DNA from: an uncultured Microbacterium sp.
Lineage (GTDB): Bacteria > Actinomycetota > Actinomycetes > Actinomycetales > Microbacteriaceae
Reading direction: 5' to 3'
Assembly (NCBI GenBank): GCA_913774845.1
Contig: CAJYJO010000013.1
Span: forward strand, 1-64,000
DNA length: 64,000 nt
Positions 42,394 to 50,587 of the stretch are shown here, piece after piece. The notes below the pieces were generated by a model that was given only the letters and a program-made list of their open reading frames with translations, made no database searches and was not told the origin of the DNA. Position numbers and translations under genes: made by a program. Numbering within the stretch: the first letter of the stretch is position 1; each line of letters begins with the position of its first letter.

Positions 42394-44094
42394 TCACAGC
42401 GGCCTCGACCCCGAACCGATGACCCGCCCCTCCTCCAGCCGCACTTCTCGATCCACGAGCCCGTCCGGCACCTCGGCGTGCGACACCAGCACCACGGCTT
42501 GATCGCGCGCGACGGCGCCGAGCAGGTCGGTGAGCAGGGCGTCGGATGCCGCGGGGTCGACGCCCGCGGTCGGCTCGTCGAGCACGAGCACGGGGAAACC
42601 CCGCAGCAGGGCCCGCGCGAGGGCGAGGCGCTGCGCCTGGCCGCCCGAGACGAGGGCACCGCGGTCGCCGACGGGAGTGTCGAGGCCGCCGCGTTCGGCG
42701 ACCCAGCCGCCGAGTCCCACGCGAGCGAGCACGTCCCACAGATCGGTGTCGGTGGCCGTGTCGCGGGCGAAAAGCAGGTTCTGTCGCACCGATTCGTCGA
42801 AGAGGTACGCCGACTGCTCGACGAGGCCGACGGTCAGGCGCAGGTCGTCGCCCGAGAGCTCGCGGGCCTCGACGCCCCCGATCGTGTACGACCCCTCGTA
42901 GTCGAGGAAGCGCACGAGAGCGTGCGCGAGGGTCGTCTTGCCGGCGCCGCTGGGTCCGGTCACGAGAACACGCTCCCCGGGCGCGACGCGCAACGCGATG
43001 TCGTCGAGGCGTCCCGCGTCGGGGGCGTCGTCACCGCGTGCGGGCCAGTGCGCGCCGACACGGCGCAGCTCGAGGCCCGAGCCGAGCGCCGGTGCATTCC
43101 CGGTGGGCGCGGGCTCGTCCCGGGGCAGGCCGTCGGGGATGGTCTCGGGGACCGCCTCGGCGATGCGCTCCGCCGCCGCACGCACCTGGCGCCACGATGC
43201 CAGCGCCAGCGGCACCGGGCCGAACACCTCGAACACGGCCATCGGCAGCAGCACGACGACGGCAAGCCCGGGACCCGACAGCGCTCCTCCCGTGACCGCC
43301 GACGCGGCGACGAACAGCGCCCCCAGCGACGCGGCCCCGGCGAGCACCGACACCGCCCCCGACGTCAGGCCCTGCGCCCCGCCCCGGCGGACGACGGCCC
43401 GACGCAGCGCCCGATCGGCCTCACGGATGCGCTCGGCCGCGGCATCCACCGCCCCGTACGCGGTCAGCACGTCGAGATTCGTCAGCAGGTCGTGCAGGGC
43501 ATCGGCGACGGCGGCGCGACGCGGTGCGATCGACCGTTCCGCACGAGCGCCCGCCGCCCACCCCACGGCTACCGCGACGGCGAACGCCACCCCCAGGCAG
43601 CCGAGCAGAACGAGGGCGGCTCGCCATGAGAGGAACGCGGTGAACACGACCGCGCCGAGCGCGGTGAGGGCGGCGACCGTCAGGGGCAGAACGACCCGCA
43701 GCGGGAGGTTCTGCAGTTCCTCGACGTCGTCGACGACGCTCGACAGCAGGCCGCCGCGGCGCGCGCGCCCGAGGCCGTCGGGGGCGAGGGGCACGATGTC
43801 GCGCACGAGGTCGGCGCGCACCCCGGCGAGCTGATGCAGGGCGGCATCGTGGCCGGCGAGGCGCTCGAGGTACCGGAAGACGCCGCGCGACAGCGCGAAC
43901 GCGCGCACGCCCACGACCGCGACCGACAGGTACATCACGAGCGGTTGCTCGGCGGCCCGCGCGATGAGCCACGCGCTCGCCGCGAGCAGCGCGACCGAGC
44001 TCGCCGCCGCGCCGAAGCCCGAGAGCACCGCGGGCGCGAAGCGTCGCCGCGAGGGCATCGCCGACTTCAGGATGCCGCGCACCCGGGCGTTCAC
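42394..44094 (-). CDS. cydC: Cysteine/glutathione ABC exporter subunit CydC
   Basis: A 566-residue fused membrane-ATPase half-transporter. CydDC exports reductant (cysteine, glutathione) and is needed for cytochrome bd assembly. Six helices occupy the first 300 residues. The ATPase half has VTGPSGAGKTTLAHALV (Walker A, about 378-394), LVSGGQAQRLALARALLRG and VLVLDEPTAGVD. It overlaps cydD by 4 bases and is the last gene of cydA-cydB-cydD-cydC. Both halves happen to have 566 residues but are clearly different in sequence. Confidence 0.94.
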   Translation of the reverse strand: MNARVRGILKSAMPSRRRFAPAVLSGFGAAASSVALLAASAWLIARAAEQPLVMYLSVAVVGVRAFALSRGVFRYLERLAGHDAALHQLAGVRADLVRDIVPLAPDGLGRARRGGLLSSVVDDVEELQNLPLRVVLPLTVAALTALGAVVFTAFLSWRAALVLLGCLGVAFAVAVAVGWAAGARAERSIAPRRAAVADALHDLLTNLDVLTAYGAVDAAAERIREADRALRRAVVRRGGAQGLTSGAVSVLAGAASLGALFVAASAVTGGALSGPGLAVVVLLPMAVFEVFGPVPLALASWRQVRAAAERIAEAVPETIPDGLPRDEPAPTGNAPALGSGLELRRVGAHWPARGDDAPDAGRLDDIALRVAPGERVLVTGPSGAGKTTLAHALVRFLDYEGSYTIGGVEARELSGDDLRLTVGLVEQSAYLFDESVRQNLLFARDTATDTDLWDVLARVGLGGWVAERGGLDTPVGDRGALVSGGQAQRLALARALLRGFPVLVLDEPTAGVDPAASDALLTDLLGAVARDQAVVLVSHAEVPDGLVDREVRLEEGRVIGSGSRPL

Positions 44095-45791
44095 GCGCGC
44101 ACCTCCGGTCCGCGTGCGCGCGAGGGATCAGAATCCGTCGCCTGGACCCCCGTTGAAGCGACAGATTCCGACCCCTCGCGCGAGAGGGGTGGGGGCGTGA
44201 GCTCGACCACCTCGTCGGCGATCGCGCGGGCGGAGCGGCGGTGCGAGACGAGGAGCACGCCGCGGCCGGCGTCGGCCTCGCGGCGGAGGGTCCTCCACAG
44301 GTGGGCCTCGGTGTCGGCATCCAGGGCGCTCGAGGGCTCGTCGAGCACGAGCACCGGCACCGCGACGATTCGCGCGCGGTACAGGGCCCGCGCGACGGCG
44401 ACGCGTTGCGCCTGGCCGCCGGAGAGGCCCGCTCCTCCCGCACCGAGCACGATCCCAGGGTCGATGTCGGATGCGCCGGCGTCGGCCAGGGCGGCGGCGA
44501 TGCGGCCGGAGTCGAGGGGGGACCCGAGCGCCACGTTCTCGGCGACCGTGCCCGACACCAGCCCCGGTCGCTGGCCCGCCCAGGCGACGGCGTCGCGGGC
44601 GTGCGGGACGGCGACGCCGTCGATGCGCACCTCGCCGTCGTGCTCGGCGTACCCGAGCAGGGCGGCGATCAGCGACGACTTGCCCACGCCGCTGGGGCCC
44701 GCCACGAGCACGACCTCGCCCGGCCCGACCGAGAGTGACACCCTCGGCATCCGGTGCTCCACGCGGCGTACCCGCACCTCGTGCAGCGAGACCGTCGCGC
44801 CGGCGTGGGGGGCCCCGGCATCCGGGACCGGGGCGGAGCGGGCGGCGTCGAGGGTGTCGAAGATCTCGTCGGTGGCCGCCACGCCCTCGGAGGCGGCGTG
44901 GAACTGCACGCCCACCTGGCGCAGCGGCAGGTACGCCTCGGGGGCGAGCAGGAGCACGAAGAGCCCGACGAGCAGCGAGAGGTCGCCGGCGAGCAGGCGG
45001 AAACCGATCGTGACGGCCACGATCGCGACCGAGATGGATGCCAGGAACTCCAGCGCGAAGCCCGAGAGGAACGACACGCGCAGCACCGTCATCGTCTCGC
45101 GCTTGTAGTCGCGCGTGATCGTCTCGATCGAGTCAGCCGCGCGATGCTGCCGGCCGAAGGCCTTGAGGGTGCCCAGGCCCTCGACAGTGTCGGCGAAGCG
45201 CGCCGCGAGGCGGCCGAGCGTGCGGTACTGCTTCTGCTGCACCCCGCGGGTGGCCAGGCCGATCAGCACCATGAACAGCGGGATGAGGGGGATCGTCAGC
45301 GCCACGATGAGTCCCGACAGGGGATCCGCGAGCGTGATCGCGCCGATGAGGATCGGCATGGTGATCGCGGTGGCCACCAGCTGCGGAAGGTAGCGGCCGA
45401 AGTACGCGTCGAGCGCCTCGAGACCGTGCCCCGCGGTGAGCGACAGCGATGCGGCGTTGCGCCGGGAGAGCCAGCCCGGACCCAGACGCCCGACCGCGCC
45501 GATCACGGCCGTGCGCAGCTGCAGCGACGCCGCCGCCGCACCTCGCGCCGACGCGCGCTCCGAAGCCGCGATCAGCAGACCCCGAAGGAGCACGAGGGAT
45601 GCCGCGGCCTCCACGTACCCCCACAGCTCGGCGACCGACCGGCCCTGGATCACGCCCACCAGCGCGCTCGTGAGCGCCCAGGCGAACCCGACGATCACGC
45701 CGGTCTGGGCGAGCACGATCGCCGCGGTCACGGCGAAGAAGCCGCGGGAGGCGGAGGCGTAGCGCAGCAGTCGCGGGTCGACGGGTTTCAT
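44091..45791 (-). CDS. cydD: Cysteine/glutathione ABC exporter subunit CydD
   Basis: A 566-residue half-transporter that pairs with CydC. It has six N-terminal helices and an ATPase with VAGPSGVGKSSLIAALLG (Walker A), LSGGQAQRVAVARALYR and VPVLVLDEPSSALD. The last about 25 residues (SREGSESVASTGVQATDSDP and on) are encoded by a palindromic element at 44117-44182 and are not family-like. The natural C-terminus probably ended near ADEVVELTPPP. It starts 3 bases after cydB and overlaps cydC. Confidence 0.94.
   Translation of the reverse strand: MKPVDPRLLRYASASRGFFAVTAAIVLAQTGVIVGFAWALTSALVGVIQGRSVAELWGYVEAAASLVLLRGLLIAASERASARGAAAASLQLRTAVIGAVGRLGPGWLSRRNAASLSLTAGHGLEALDAYFGRYLPQLVATAITMPILIGAITLADPLSGLIVALTIPLIPLFMVLIGLATRGVQQKQYRTLGRLAARFADTVEGLGTLKAFGRQHRAADSIETITRDYKRETMTVLRVSFLSGFALEFLASISVAIVAVTIGFRLLAGDLSLLVGLFVLLLAPEAYLPLRQVGVQFHAASEGVAATDEIFDTLDAARSAPVPDAGAPHAGATVSLHEVRVRRVEHRMPRVSLSVGPGEVVLVAGPSGVGKSSLIAALLGYAEHDGEVRIDGVAVPHARDAVAWAGQRPGLVSGTVAENVALGSPLDSGRIAAALADAGASDIDPGIVLGAGGAGLSGGQAQRVAVARALYRARIVAVPVLVLDEPSSALDADTEAHLWRTLRREADAGRGVLLVSHRRSARAIADEVVELTPPPLSREGSESVASTGVQATDSDPSRARGPEVRA
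44117..44182. repeat. Palindromic element inserted in the 3' end of cydD
   Basis: An inverted repeat with 25-bp arms (44117-44141 and 44158-44182; 22 of 25 positions pair) and a 16-base loop lies wholly inside the cydD coding sequence. Read on either strand it encodes almost the same peptide, (E)GSESVA.T.V.ATDSDPSR, because the element is palindromic and in frame on both. This resembles protein-coding palindromic repeats known from Rickettsia (RPE), though no relationship is claimed. Confidence 0.8.
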
Positions 45792-45794
45792 GGA

Positions 45795-46820
45795 TCAGTG
45801 GGCGACGAGCGCGGCCTTCTCGATGCGGGCGCGGGTGACGCGCTTGCGGAACACCCAGTAGGTCCAGCCCTGGTAGGCGAGGATGAGTGGCAGGAAGATC
45901 AGCGCCGCCCAGCTCATGATCGTGAGCGTGTAGTCGGTGCTCGAGGCATTGTCGATCGTCAGGCTCGAACCTGCCGCGAGTGTCGAGGGCATGACGTTCG
46001 GGAAGAGGGCGAAGAACAGCGCCGCGACGGAGGCGACGATGGTCACCGCGCCGAGGGTGAAGGCGGTGCCCTCGCGGTCCCGGGCGTTCGCGAGCCACGA
46101 ACCGATGAGCGTCAGGGCCGCGATCCCGGAGAGGGCGACCACGCCGAGGAACAGCGGGGCGTCGGCGGCGTTCGCGATCGTCCAGACGAGGAAGAGCGCC
46201 GCCAGCACGATCGTGACGAGACCCGCGCGGCCCGCGAGCCGTCGGGCGTCGGCGCGCACCTGGCCGTCGGTCTTCAGCGCGACGAAGTACACCCCGTGTA
46301 GGAAGAACAGGCTCAGCGTCGTCAGCCCGCCGAGGATGCCGTAGGGGTTCAGCAGGGTCAGCACGGTGCCGACGTACTCGTGGTCGGTGTCCAGGGGAAC
46401 GCCCTGCACGATGTTCGCGAAGGCGACGCCCCACAGGAACGCCGGCATCGCGGATCCCGCGACGATCATGCGGTCGAACGCGCGCTTCCACGGCAGGGAG
46501 TCGCGCTGGTGTCGGTATTCGAACGAGACACCCCGGGCGATGAGGGCGAGGAGGATCGCCAGCAGCGGCAGGTAGAAGCCGCTGAACAAGGTGGCGTACC
46601 ACTCCGGGAAGGAGGCGAACAGGGCGGCACCGGCGACGATCACCCAGGTCTCGTTGAGGTCCCAGACGGGTCCGATCGTGTTGATGATCTGGCGGCGGGC
46701 GATGTCGTCCTTGCCGAGGAAGGGCAGCGACATGCCGACGCCGAAGTCGAAGCCGTCGAGCACGAAGTAGCCCACGAAGAGGAAGGCGACGATCCAGAAC
46801 CAGAGGTGTGCGAGGTCCAT
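45795..46820 (-). CDS. cydB: Cytochrome bd ubiquinol/menaquinol oxidase subunit II
   Basis: A 341-residue integral membrane subunit of the bd-type terminal oxidase. It begins MDLAHLWFWIVAFLFVGYFVLDGFDFGVG, the family start, with GPVWDLNETWVIVAGAALFASFPEWYATLFSG close behind. About nine helices fit the length. It lies 9 bp downstream of cydA and 3 bp upstream of cydD. The enzyme reduces oxygen to water with high affinity and supports respiration under low oxygen or stress. Confidence 0.96.
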   Translation of the reverse strand: MDLAHLWFWIVAFLFVGYFVLDGFDFGVGMSLPFLGKDDIARRQIINTIGPVWDLNETWVIVAGAALFASFPEWYATLFSGFYLPLLAILLALIARGVSFEYRHQRDSLPWKRAFDRMIVAGSAMPAFLWGVAFANIVQGVPLDTDHEYVGTVLTLLNPYGILGGLTTLSLFFLHGVYFVALKTDGQVRADARRLAGRAGLVTIVLAALFLVWTIANAADAPLFLGVVALSGIAALTLIGSWLANARDREGTAFTLGAVTIVASVAALFFALFPNVMPSTLAAGSSLTIDNASSTDYTLTIMSWAALIFLPLILAYQGWTYWVFRKRVTRARIEKAALVAH

Positions 46821-46829
46821 GAGGGGCTC

Positions 46830-48269
46830 CTAGTAGACCGTGGTGGGGGTGTTCTCGATGGAGTCGTCGTGCTCGGCGTCGGTATCGGGCAGCGGCTCGG
46901 GACCCTTCTGCGCGAGCTTCACGATGAGACCGAACTCCACGACCGCGAGGCTGGCGTAGACGAGGGTGAAGGCGATCAGCGAGATCAGCACGCTCCAGCC
47001 GGGCACGCTCGGCGAGACCCCGTCCTGCGTGAGCATGAGCCCGAAGACGATCCAGGGCTGGCGTCCCATCTCGGTGAAGACCCAGCCGACGAGGCTCGCG
47101 AGCATCGGCAGGGGAGCGGCCCAGATCGCGACGCGCCACATCCAGGGGGCGACCGGGCGGGTCGCCTTCTTGCGCGTGACCCAGAGGCCCACGACGCTCA
47201 CGAGCGCCGCGATGCCGCCGAGGGCGATCATCCAGCGGAACGCCCAGTAAGTGACCCACAGGACGGGCGCGAAGTTGCCGTCGACCTGGTCGGCGAACTG
47301 CGGGAACATCTGCTGCGAGTACAGGGTGTTCAGGTCGTTGATGCCCTCGACGCACCCGTCGAGCGAGTGCGTCGACAGGATGCTGAGCAGGAACGGCACC
47401 CGGATGCTGAACAGCTCGCTCGTGCCGTCGGGGGTGCCGAGCGTGAAGATCGAGAATGAGGCGTCCTGTCCGCAGACGGTGTGGAAGGTCGCCTCGGCGG
47501 CCGCCATCTTCATCGGCTGGGTGGCGACCATGACCAGGCTCAGCTGATCGCCCACGATCGCGACGAGGACGAAGGACACGAGCGTTCCCCACAGGCCGAA
47601 GCGCAGCGTCTTGCGCATCATTTCGGTGTTGCGCCCGCGTGCCATGTGCCAGGCCGAGACGGCGACGACGACCATGGCGGCGAACATCCAGCCGGCGAAG
47701 ATGGTGTGCGGGAAGGCGGCGAGGGCGACGGGGTTGGTGAGCATCGCCCAGAAGTCGACGAGCTCGGCGCGGTGGCCGTCGGCGGACATCTGGTAGCCGA
47801 CGGGGTTCTGCATGAAGGCGTTCGCGGCGATGATGAAGTAGGCCGACAGAGTCGCGCCGATCGAGGCCATCCAGATGCTCGCGAGGTGGGCGAGACGGGG
47901 GAGCTTGTCCCAGCCGAAGATCCACAGGCCGATGAAGGTCGCTTCGAGGAAGAAGGCCAGCAGCCCCTCGAAGGCGAGCGGCGCGCCGAAGACGTCGCCG
48001 ACGAAGCGGGAGTAGGCCGACCAGTTCATGCCGAACTGGAACTCCTGCACGATCCCGGTCACGACGCCCATCGCGAAGTTGATGAGGAAGATCTTCCCGA
48101 AGAAGCGCGTGATGTGCAGCCAGCGCACGTCGCCGGTGCGGTACCAGGCGGTCTGGAACACCGCCACGATCAGCGACATCCCGAGCGTCAGGGGGACGAA
48201 GAGGAAGTGGTAGAGCGTCGTCAACCCGAACTGCCAGCGGGCGAGGGCGAGGGGGTCGAGCCACTCCAT
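46830..48269 (-). CDS. cydA: Cytochrome bd ubiquinol/menaquinol oxidase subunit I
   Basis: A 479-residue haem-bearing subunit. It starts MEWLDPLALARWQFGLTTLYHFLFVPLTLG, where the axial haem His is residue 21. The quinol-binding-region motif GRQPW lies at about residue 400. The Q-loop is of the short type, as in actinobacteria and Bacillus. ATG 48269 is preceded by GGAGG; the 14-residue longer frame is not needed. It is the first gene of cydABDC. A divergent PadR gene and a 15-bp palindrome in the leader suggest local control. Confidence 0.96.
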   Translation of the reverse strand: MEWLDPLALARWQFGLTTLYHFLFVPLTLGMSLIVAVFQTAWYRTGDVRWLHITRFFGKIFLINFAMGVVTGIVQEFQFGMNWSAYSRFVGDVFGAPLAFEGLLAFFLEATFIGLWIFGWDKLPRLAHLASIWMASIGATLSAYFIIAANAFMQNPVGYQMSADGHRAELVDFWAMLTNPVALAAFPHTIFAGWMFAAMVVVAVSAWHMARGRNTEMMRKTLRFGLWGTLVSFVLVAIVGDQLSLVMVATQPMKMAAAEATFHTVCGQDASFSIFTLGTPDGTSELFSIRVPFLLSILSTHSLDGCVEGINDLNTLYSQQMFPQFADQVDGNFAPVLWVTYWAFRWMIALGGIAALVSVVGLWVTRKKATRPVAPWMWRVAIWAAPLPMLASLVGWVFTEMGRQPWIVFGLMLTQDGVSPSVPGWSVLISLIAFTLVYASLAVVEFGLIVKLAQKGPEPLPDTDAEHDDSIENTPTTVY

Positions 48270-48295
48270 CGGGAGCCTCCGATCGAACCGGAATG

Positions 48296-48310
48296 TGTGG
48301 TCAGACCACA
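48296..48310. promoter_or_regulatory. Palindrome in the cydA promoter/leader
   Basis: TGTGGTC-A-GACCACA is a perfect 7-bp-arm palindrome beginning 27 bp upstream of cydA. On the minus strand TAGCAT (48315-48310) abuts it and could be the -10, so a bound protein would sit on the transcription start. The binding protein is unknown; the divergent PadR product is one candidate. Confidence 0.5.
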
Positions 48311-48400
48311 TGCTACGCCGGGCCTCTCCGGCGCGTCGGGGGATCGCTCGGCATCGAACGATATACTCGGCAAGTCATTTCTGACCCGCCTGGAGGCGCC

Positions 48401-48946
48401 GTGTCCGTCCGTCTGAGCCTGCTCGCGATCCTCGACCGCGGCACCTGCTACGGCTCCCAGCTGCGGGCCGAATACGAGCGGCGCACCGGCGCCCGCGTGA
48501 ACGTCGGTCAGGTCTACACGACGCTCGAGCGTCTCGAACGCGACGGACTCGTGCAGGGTGCCGGGCTCGACGACGAGGCGCGCGTGCTGTGGGAGCCGAC
48601 CGCCGCCGGCCGAGCCGAGGCCCGTGACTGGCTCGCGGGGGCCTCCGTGGTCGAGGGGCGCGACGAGGTCGCCCTCAAGATCGCGCTCGCGGTGACGCTC
48701 CCGGGAGTCGATGTGCCCGGCATCCTGTCGATTCAGCGCCAGGCGATCTGCGCGGCGCTCGCCGAGGTGTCGGACGAGTCGACGGATGCCGTCGTCGCCG
48801 CCATCGTGCGCGCGGCTCGTCGTGAACGGCTCGAGGCCGAGCTGCGCTGGCTCGACGAGGTCGAGGCGTTGACCGCGGGGGTGGAGCCGTTCGGTCTGTC
48901 GGAGCAGCGCCCGCGGCGCGGTCGCCCCGCCCGCACCGCCGTCTGA
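48401..48946 (+). CDS. PadR-family transcriptional regulator
   Basis: A 181-residue PadR-type winged-helix protein. The N-terminal domain reads LSLLAILDRGTCYGSQLRAEYERRTGARVNVGQVYTTLERLERDGLV, the family hallmark. A helical C-terminal dimerisation part follows, with a basic tail (RPRRGRPAR). GTG 48401 follows GGAGG, and TATACT (48362-48367) is a good -10. The upstream in-frame extension would pass through that promoter and is rejected. It is divergent from cydABDC, 131 bp away, and may regulate it (inference). Confidence 0.9.
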   Translation: MSVRLSLLAILDRGTCYGSQLRAEYERRTGARVNVGQVYTTLERLERDGLVQGAGLDDEARVLWEPTAAGRAEARDWLAGASVVEGRDEVALKIALAVTLPGVDVPGILSIQRQAICAALAEVSDESTDAVVAAIVRAARRERLEAELRWLDEVEALTAGVEPFGLSEQRPRRGRPARTAV

Positions 48947-49045
48947 GCTCCCGCGTACCGCCGTTTCGCGATCCCGTCAAGGGTGGCGCGATCGAGAGGC
49001 GCGCAGCGCACGCTGAGAACACCCCGGTAGACCCAAGGAGTTCTC

Positions 49046-49330
49046 ATGGTCATGGAAGCACCCCTCAGTCGCCCGGGATCGTCGAAGGCCGCCGCGAAGG
49101 CAACCGCAGCGCCCGTCGTGGCCCCGTCCGCCCTCACCGAGATCCCGTGGACGCGCATCGACCTCGACCTCTACGAGGTCGCTCGCGAGGGATACATCGT
49201 CGGCTACGTCGAGGTCGTCGGAGCGGTCTTCGTCGCACTCGGTGGTCCGCGTTACGACCGTGCGGTCGAGATGTCGCAGCACCACACGTTCCACGCGGCC
49301 GTCGACGCGCTCATCCGTCGCGCGTCCTGA
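49046..49330 (+). CDS. Small actinobacterial hypothetical protein
   Basis: A 94-residue protein I do not recognise. The first 30 residues are Ala/Pro/Ser-rich. The rest (IDLDLYEVAREGYIVGYVEVVGAVFVALGGPRYDRAVEMSQ) looks like a small folded alpha/beta domain, with no signal peptide or clear membrane helix. AAGGAG lies 5 bases before ATG 49046 and 11 before ATG 49052, favouring the first. Codon use is like its neighbours. It stands alone between the PadR gene and the convergent metal-binding gene. Confidence 0.7.
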   Translation: MVMEAPLSRPGSSKAAAKATAAPVVAPSALTEIPWTRIDLDLYEVAREGYIVGYVEVVGAVFVALGGPRYDRAVEMSQHHTFHAAVDALIRRAS

Positions 49331-49369
49331 CCGACCGGCGGCGGTCGCGACGTCCTCGCCCGCTCGCGG

Positions 49370-49702
49370 TCAGCCGACGCGCGTGTAGCCGGCCTCGTCG
49401 ATGGCCGCCGTCAGAGCGTCGTCCTCCGCCGCGCCGGTGATGCGCACCAGGGACGCGTCGCCGACCCGCAGGTCGACACCGATGACCGTGACGCCCTCGA
49501 TCGCGTCGAGCTCCTCGGTGACCGCGCGCACGCAGTGCTCGCACGTCATCCCCTCGACGCGGAGCACGGCGGTGGACGCCGCGTCCGCCGGGACGGTGGG
49601 AGTGGATGCCGCCGACCCGTGGCCGCAACGGCATCCGTCGCCGCAGCCGCCACCGGCGGCGGGGTTCGAGGTGAGGCCGAGGTCGATGCGCTGTTCGGTC
49701 AT
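49370..49702 (-). CDS. Heavy-metal-associated (CopZ-like) protein with Cys/His-rich N-terminus
   Basis: A 110-residue protein. The C-terminal 65 residues form an HMA domain with the copper-binding motif GMTCEHC (about 57-63). The N-terminal part adds a second Cys/His cluster, CGDGCRCGHG, within a Gly-rich stretch (about 19-30). It probably chaperones Cu(I). ATG 49702 is chosen for its GAAGGGA Shine-Dalgarno. It lies 11 bp downstream of the csoR-type repressor on the same strand, so both respond to copper. No copper ATPase is adjacent. Confidence 0.88.
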   Translation of the reverse strand: MTEQRIDLGLTSNPAAGGGCGDGCRCGHGSAASTPTVPADAASTAVLRVEGMTCEHCVRAVTEELDAIEGVTVIGVDLRVGDASLVRITGAAEDDALTAAIDEAGYTRVG

Positions 49703-49713
49703 GCGTGTTCCCT

Positions 49714-49995
49714 TCACGAGCGGACCAGGCGGGCGATCGCCTGGTTGGCTTCTCTGAGCTTCTCTTCGGCGACGGGGCCGCCCTGGGCGGCCGCTTCGGC
49801 CACGCAGTGGGAGAGGTGGTCGTCGAGCAGCGAGAGGGCGACGTTCTCGAGCGCCTTCGTCACCGCGGAGACCTGGGTGAGGATGTCGATGCAGTACTGA
49901 TCGTCATCGACCATGCGCGCGATACCGCGCACCTGCCCCTCGGCGCGACGCAGTCGCTTGAGGAGGTCGTCCTTGTGCCCCTCGTATCCGTGCAT
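49714..49995 (-). CDS. csoR: CsoR/RcnR-family metal-sensing repressor
   Basis: A 93-residue all-helical repressor. It begins HGYEGHKDDLLKRLRRAEGQVRGIARMV and carries the CsoR ligands: Cys in YCIDILTQ (about residue 35), His in DDHLSHC (about 60-64) and the second Cys of the same motif. This C-H-C set fits Cu(I) sensing. TATCCT (50007-50002) ends 6 bases before ATG 49995, and its operator overlaps that box. It is co-transcribed with the CopZ-like gene. Confidence 0.92.
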   Translation of the reverse strand: MHGYEGHKDDLLKRLRRAEGQVRGIARMVDDDQYCIDILTQVSAVTKALENVALSLLDDHLSHCVAEAAAQGGPVAEEKLREANQAIARLVRS

Positions 49996-50004
49996 CCCTC
50001 GAGG

Positions 50005-50021
50005 ATACCCCTATGGGGTAT
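50005..50021 (-). promoter_or_regulatory. CsoR operator
   Basis: ATACCCC-TAT-GGGGTAT is a perfect palindrome of the CsoR type (G/C runs flanked by TA). It overlaps the -10 TATCCT of the csoR-copZ operon, so apo-repressor binding blocks polymerase and copper releases it. Confidence 0.85.
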
Positions 50022-50224
50022 ATGTAGCACGCTCCTCCACCCTGTCAACCCCCTCGGTTTCCGTGACCCCGGGACGGATGGTCGAGGGACAGGAGGTCGA
50101 CATGCTCTCTCGTCAGACCGGCGGTGGTCAGCGATGACCGCCGATCCCTTCCCCACCGGACCCCACCGCCCCGTGCGCATCCCGCACCTGCCCCCGCTGC
50201 GCTCGCAGCGGCGAGAATCGAGGG

Positions 50225-50587
50225 ATGACGCGAACACTCGCAGCGCTTCCGGGCGCCGCTCGGAGGCTCTGCCTGAGTCGAAGAAACGGCGAGATCTGCA
50301 CCCGTGAGGACGGCCACCGCGGGCTGCACCACCGCACCGGTGGACGGCTGCTGTGGAGCGACCTGCAGGCCGACGCGCCGGAGTGCGCCGCGGCGGGGAC
50401 GCCTGCCGAGCCCGCTCCGACGCTCGACGACGGATTCCCCGGCGGTCGGGCATTGTGCCCGCTCTGCTGGGCGTTCGTGACCCGCGACGGCGCCGGCCTC
50501 TTGGAGCCTCATGACTCCTGGCGCGGTGACGAATCGCGTTCCGAGGCCGACCGCCGTCGTGAGTGGTTCAACGCGTACGGCTGGTGA
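50225..50587 (+). CDS. Hypothetical protein with CPLC motif
   Basis: A 120-residue protein I do not recognise. The N-terminal half has two cysteines (RLCLSRRNGEICTRE) and a His-rich spot (DGHRGLHHRTGG). The C-terminal half has CPLCWAF and ends with a charged helix and NAYGW. Four spaced cysteines could bind zinc. GAGAAT ends 6 bases before ATG, so it may be leaderless. Its last 20 bases overlap the 3' end of the convergent ABC ATPase gene. Confidence 0.6.
   Translation: MTRTLAALPGAARRLCLSRRNGEICTREDGHRGLHHRTGGRLLWSDLQADAPECAAAGTPAEPAPTLDDGFPGGRALCPLCWAFVTRDGAGLLEPHDSWRGDESRSEADRRREWFNAYGW

Noticed and set aside
42394..45791. cydC and cydD as a recent tandem duplication because both encode 566 residues
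   Set aside because: Sequences differ throughout, the two subunits are always distinct in this family, and equal length is coincidental (cydD also carries the inserted tail).
45133..48264. 1043-residue minus-strand frame over cydD-cydA
   Set aside because: It is a different frame of the same strand. The real cyd genes match their families and use other frames.
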